A program made the position numbers and the translations under genes. A stretch of DNA of 64,000 nucleotides from Paraburkholderia phenazinium (GTDB lineage: Bacteria > Pseudomonadota > Gammaproteobacteria > Burkholderiales > Burkholderiaceae). Shown one piece after another: positions 60,989-64,000 of this stretch. Positions within the stretch are counted from its first letter, which is position 1. Every line of letters starts with the position of its first letter. The DNA is taken from NCBI RefSeq assembly GCF_900100735.1, contig NZ_FNCJ01000011.1, positions 62,001 through 126,000 of the forward strand, written 5' to 3'. The notes under the pieces were generated by a model. The model was not told the origin of the DNA. It saw nothing but the letters and a program-made list of their open reading frames with translations, and made no database searches.

Positions 60989-61861
60989 GTGAGCACCGCC
61001 GACGAGGCCCGCGCCGCGAAGGCGCAGCCCGACGCTGCGCTCGCCGCGCCCGCGACCGATTCGACGCCTGATACCGTCGACGGTATCGCTTTCGCGCGCC
61101 TGTACGGCGAGCCGCTCTTCAAGCTGCCGACGGATCTTTACATCCCGCCGGACGCGCTCGAAGTCTTCCTCGAAACGTTCGAAGGCCCGCTGGATCTGTT
61201 GCTATACCTGATCCGCAAGCAGAACTTCAACGTGCTCGACATCCCCATGGCGGATGTCACCACGCAGTACCTCGGCTATGTCGAGCAGTTGCGGCAGACC
61301 AATCTCGAACTCGCCTCCGAATATCTGCTGATGGCGGCCATGCTGATCGAGATCAAGTCGCGCATGCTGCTGCCGGTCAAGAAGGCCGACACCGGCGAAG
61401 AGGCGGAAGACCCGCGTGCCGAACTCGTGCGGCGCCTGCTCGAATACGAGCAGATGAAGCTCGCCGCGCAGCGGATCGACCATTTGCCGCAACTGGGCCG
61501 CGACTTCCTGCGCGCCGACGTTTATATCGAGCAAAGCATCACGCCGCGCTTCCCGGACGTGAACAGCGAAGATCTGCGCGCCGCCTGGGCCGACGTGATC
61601 AAGCGCGCCAAGCTCGTGCAGCACCACCGGATTTCGCGTGAAGAGCTGTCGGTACGCGAGCATATGAGCGTGATCCTGCGCCGTCTGCAGAATGCGCGCT
61701 TCATGGAGTTCACGGAGCTGTTCGACGTCTCGCGCGGCGTGCCCGTGGTGGTGGTCAATTTCATTGCGATGCTGGAGCTGTCGCGCGAATCGCTGATTGA
61801 GATCACCCAGGCCGAACCGTTCGCGCCGATCTACGTGCGGCTCGCTTATTTGCCAGCCTGA
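60989..61861 (+). CDS. scpA: Segregation and condensation protein A
   Basis: The kleisin subunit of the SMC-ScpAB condensin. The 290-residue protein has a variable Ala-rich N-terminus, then FEGPLDLLLYLIRKQNFNVL, EYLLMAAMLIEIKSRMLLP and RLLEYEQMKLAAQRID. A C-terminal winged helix contacts the SMC head. The start is GTG 60989, two bases after the DUF3460 stop. No scpB is in view; in this lineage MksB/SMC partners are elsewhere. Confidence 0.94.
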   Translation: MSTADEARAAKAQPDAALAAPATDSTPDTVDGIAFARLYGEPLFKLPTDLYIPPDALEVFLETFEGPLDLLLYLIRKQNFNVLDIPMADVTTQYLGYVEQLRQTNLELASEYLLMAAMLIEIKSRMLLPVKKADTGEEAEDPRAELVRRLLEYEQMKLAAQRIDHLPQLGRDFLRADVYIEQSITPRFPDVNSEDLRAAWADVIKRAKLVQHHRISREELSVREHMSVILRRLQNARFMEFTELFDVSRGVPVVVVNFIAMLELSRESLIEITQAEPFAPIYVRLAYLPA

Positions 61862-62060
61862 GTTTGTCATCTGAGCTGCCGGCTTAGGCGCACTCTAGAG
61901 GCACGCCTCGTTTCGGTGCGCCCAACCCACAAATCCACTACAATCCGGCGCTCCGAACCAGTCATCACCGGAACGGGAGCCTGACGGGCCAAATGGGGCG
62001 GCATGCACCATTTAAGTGCCCGCCGGGTCCTGCGCCGCGCGAGGAAAACACCGTCCGATC

Positions 62061-62894
62061 ATGAAAGTCATCAGCTCGATCCACGAATTGCGCGACCAGT
62101 TGCGCGGCCAGAACCGCACTGCGTTCGTCCCGACGATGGGCAATCTGCACGAGGGCCATCTGTCGTTGATGCGCCTCGCGCGCCAGCACGGCGACCCGGT
62201 GGTGGCGAGCATTTTCGTCAACCGGCTGCAATTCGGGCCGAACGAGGATTTCGACAAGTATCCCCGCACGCTCGAAGCCGACATCGAGAAGCTGCAGAAA
62301 GAGAACGTCTACGTGCTGTTCGCGCCGACCGAGCGCGATTTGTACCCGGAGCCGCAGGAATACCGCGTGCATCCGCCGCACGACCTGGGCGACATCCTCG
62401 AGGGCGAATTCCGCCCGGGCTTCTTCCAGGGCGTGTGTACGGTGGTGATGAAGCTGATGTCGTGTGTGCAGCCGCGCGTCGCGGTGTTCGGCAAGAAGGA
62501 TTACCAGCAACTGATGATCGTGCGCCAGATGTGCCAGCAGTTCGCGCTGCCGACCGAAATCATCGCCGCTGAAACCGTGCGCGACACCGACGGCCTCGCG
62601 CTCAGCTCGCGCAACCGCTATCTGCAGGCAGCCGAGCGCGCCGAAGCGCCGAAGCTCGCGATCGAGCTGAACCGGGTGCGCGACGCGGTGCTGGCCGGCA
62701 ACCGCGATTTCGCGGCAGTCGAGCGCGAAGCAATGGCCGCACTCGCCGCCCGCGGCTGGCAGCCCGACTACATCGCCGTGCGCAAGCGCTCGAACCTGCT
62801 GCCGCCCACCGCGCAGGACACCGACGCCCCGCTCGTCGTGCTCGCCGCGGCCAAGCTGGGCGCCACGCGCCTCATCGACAACCTCGAAATCTGA
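62061..62894 (+). CDS. panC: Pantothenate synthetase
   Basis: Joins pantoate and beta-alanine with ATP. The 277-residue enzyme shows VPTMGNLHEGHLSLMRLA (HxGH nucleotide motif), FVNRLQFGPNEDFDKYPRTL, VFGKKDYQQLMIVRQM and ALSSRNRYL (KMSKS-like). ATG 62061 is the standard start. TACAAT at 61939-61944 is a probable -10. It lies directly upstream of panD, which makes its beta-alanine substrate. Confidence 0.97.
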   Translation: MKVISSIHELRDQLRGQNRTAFVPTMGNLHEGHLSLMRLARQHGDPVVASIFVNRLQFGPNEDFDKYPRTLEADIEKLQKENVYVLFAPTERDLYPEPQEYRVHPPHDLGDILEGEFRPGFFQGVCTVVMKLMSCVQPRVAVFGKKDYQQLMIVRQMCQQFALPTEIIAAETVRDTDGLALSSRNRYLQAAERAEAPKLAIELNRVRDAVLAGNRDFAAVEREAMAALAARGWQPDYIAVRKRSNLLPPTAQDTDAPLVVLAAAKLGATRLIDNLEI

Positions 62895-62954
62895 CGCTCC
62901 CGATCGCTCGGGAACGCGCCGCAACACCCCCAAAAGGACTCATAGGGAACGGTC

Positions 62955-63341
62955 ATGCAACGCCACATGCTGAAATCGAAGATTCATCGCGTCGCCGTCA
63001 CGCACTGCGAGCTGCACTACGAAGGCTCATGCGCGATCGACGAGAATCTGTTGGAAGCCGCGAATATCGTCGAGAACGAACGCATCGACATCTGGAACAT
63101 CAACAACGGCGAGCGGTTCTCGACCTACGCGATCAAAGGTGAGCGCGGCAGCGGCATGATCTCGCTGAACGGCTCGGCGGCGCGGCGCGCGCAACTGGGC
63201 GACCTGGTGATCATCGCGGCGTTTGCGATGGTGGAAGAAGCGGAATTGAAAGCGGGCTGGAAGCCGGATCTGGTGTTCGTCGACGACAACAACAAGATCA
63301 AGGGCAGCCGCGACCACGTGCCGACCCAGACCTGGACCTGA
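62955..63341 (+). CDS. panD: Aspartate 1-decarboxylase proenzyme
   Basis: Converts aspartate to beta-alanine for pantothenate. It is made as an inactive chain that self-cleaves between Gly and Ser in YEGSCAIDENLL, generating the pyruvoyl cofactor. Lysine and tyrosine motifs (MLKSKIHRVAVTH and FSTYAIKGERGSGMISLNGS, with AARRAQLGDLVIIAAFA) are normal. At 128 residues it is standard. The start is ATG 62955 or ATG 62967 (the usual MLKSKIHR). It pairs with panC. Confidence 0.97.
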   Translation: MQRHMLKSKIHRVAVTHCELHYEGSCAIDENLLEAANIVENERIDIWNINNGERFSTYAIKGERGSGMISLNGSAARRAQLGDLVIIAAFAMVEEAELKAGWKPDLVFVDDNNKIKGSRDHVPTQTWT

Positions 63342-63443
63342 AGTACCGCGGCGCGCCGGCAGCGCCGGAGCCAGACCCGCGGCGCGTCCGAAACCACATG
63401 GAGCGCGCCGCCGCAGGTCACATGGCTGCGCCCGCCGGCCCGC

Positions 63444-64000
63444 TTAAGCCTTAGGTTTGGGCTTGCGTTCGAGCCATTCGATGATCGGCTGCCACTGCTC
63501 CAGATCTTTCTCCACCCGGCTCTTCGCCACATCCCACAGCGTCAGGCCATGCGCCGCTAGCTGCACGTAGTTCTGCGTGTCGCGCAGGAAACCCAGCACG
63601 GGCAGCTTCAATCCCTCGACAAAGCGATGCAGTTGCTCCGCCGAGCGCGTGCGGGCATCGACCCGCATGCCCACCACACCGATTTCGATCCCACCCTTGC
63701 GCACCGCCTTCTCTTTGGCGAGCCGCTCGAGAAATTCCTGGGTGGCGAGAATATCGAACAGCGACGGCTGGAGCGGCACGATCACCTTATCCGCCAGATC
63801 CAGCGCAATGCCGAGCCGGTTGCCGTGCAAACCCGCCGGCGTATCGATCACAGCGTGCTCCAGCCCCTTGGGCGGCTTCGCGGGCGTTTCCTGGTCCACT
63901 TCCCAGACTTCGATCGGCGGCAGCGTGGCGGGCCGCAGTTCGAGCCACGCGTGGGCCGAATGCTGCTTGTCCAGATCCGCCAGTGCGACCCACTCGCCTG
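63444..64000 (-). CDS. ParA/MinD-type ATPase (N-terminus outside window)
   Basis: The C-terminal ~185 residues of a ParA-family P-loop ATPase. Visible are the strand after Walker A (VALADLDKQHSAHAWL), Walker A'-like HAVIDTPAGLHGNRL and KVIVPLQPSLFDILATQEFL, typical of small chromosomal ParA/cobyrinic-acid-type proteins. The Walker A lysine lies beyond base 64,000. The frame is open to the window end. It is convergent with panD. Confidence 0.85.
   Translation of the reverse strand, partial: GEWVALADLDKQHSAHAWLELRPATLPPIEVWEVDQETPAKPPKGLEHAVIDTPAGLHGNRLGIALDLADKVIVPLQPSLFDILATQEFLERLAKEKAVRKGGIEIGVVGMRVDARTRSAEQLHRFVEGLKLPVLGFLRDTQNYVQLAAHGLTLWDVAKSRVEKDLEQWQPIIEWLERKPKPKA

Overview
The window looks like a Burkholderiales chromosome, most likely Paraburkholderia. 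I infer this from the high GC content, the fused hemD-hemX gene, a degenerate SodC-like lipoprotein, and the core gene order tamA-tamB / metG / ompA-like / apbC / dcd / Orn-Lys-Arg decarboxylase. No rRNA, tRNA, complete transposase, integrase or CRISPR array was seen.

Bases 1 to about 24,500 read as an accessory island. The left part (1-16,550) is a metal, oxyanion and phosphate cassette. It holds a DmeF-type CDF exporter, an MFS permease, a split pair of short-chain chromate (CHR) permeases and Acr3-ArsC. A complete pstSCAB-phoU operon follows with its own PhoB-like regulator, then a first arsR. Next is an arsH-arsR-arsI-metallophosphoesterase operon for organoarsenicals. It is divergent from an unrecognised protein, an ArsK-like MFS exporter and a broken arsN2. 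Arsenate and phosphate are chemical analogues, so arsenate reduction and arsenite efflux beside dedicated high-affinity phosphate uptake makes functional sense. The acr3-arsC promoter, with an ArsR-type dyad, and the pstS promoter, with tandem Pho-box-like sites, share one 250-base intergenic region.

Bases 16,550-24,500 are a scrap-yard. They contain a vgrG fragment joined tail to tail to the truncated arsN2, a perfect 10 x 10-bp tandem repeat, a possible PD-(D/E)XK fragment, a GFA-fold fusion and a frameshifted DUF29 gene. There are also orphan antitoxin-like regulators, two paralogous 43-residue membrane microproteins, a HAD protein, a zinc-ribbon protein and an XRE regulator behind 15-bp direct repeats. 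The island ends inside a DUF482 acyltransferase-like gene that has lost its N-terminus.

From 24,500 the sequence is ordinary core chromosome. In order it carries a GIY-YIG protein, an H-NS-like protein, ppa, an aldehyde dehydrogenase/SDR/ACS-transporter module, hemC-hemDX-hemY (minus strand), ppc, a methyltransferase divergent from an MmyB-type regulator, a PL7 alginate-lyase-like lipoprotein and argH. A ~620-bp fold-back repeat follows, then a bestrophin, an LprI-like protein, an Orn/Lys/Arg decarboxylase, dcd, the SodC-like lipoprotein, apbC, an OmpA-like lipoprotein, metG, tamB-tamA, DUF3460, scpA, panC, panD and a partial ParA-type ATPase.

The most novel-looking items are the microprotein pair, the unrecognised protein under the divergent ars promoter, the common TCC-N8-GGA dyads embedded in three ars promoters, the PhoB-like regulator with an altered receiver pocket, the fold-back element and a candidate sRNA upstream of metG.
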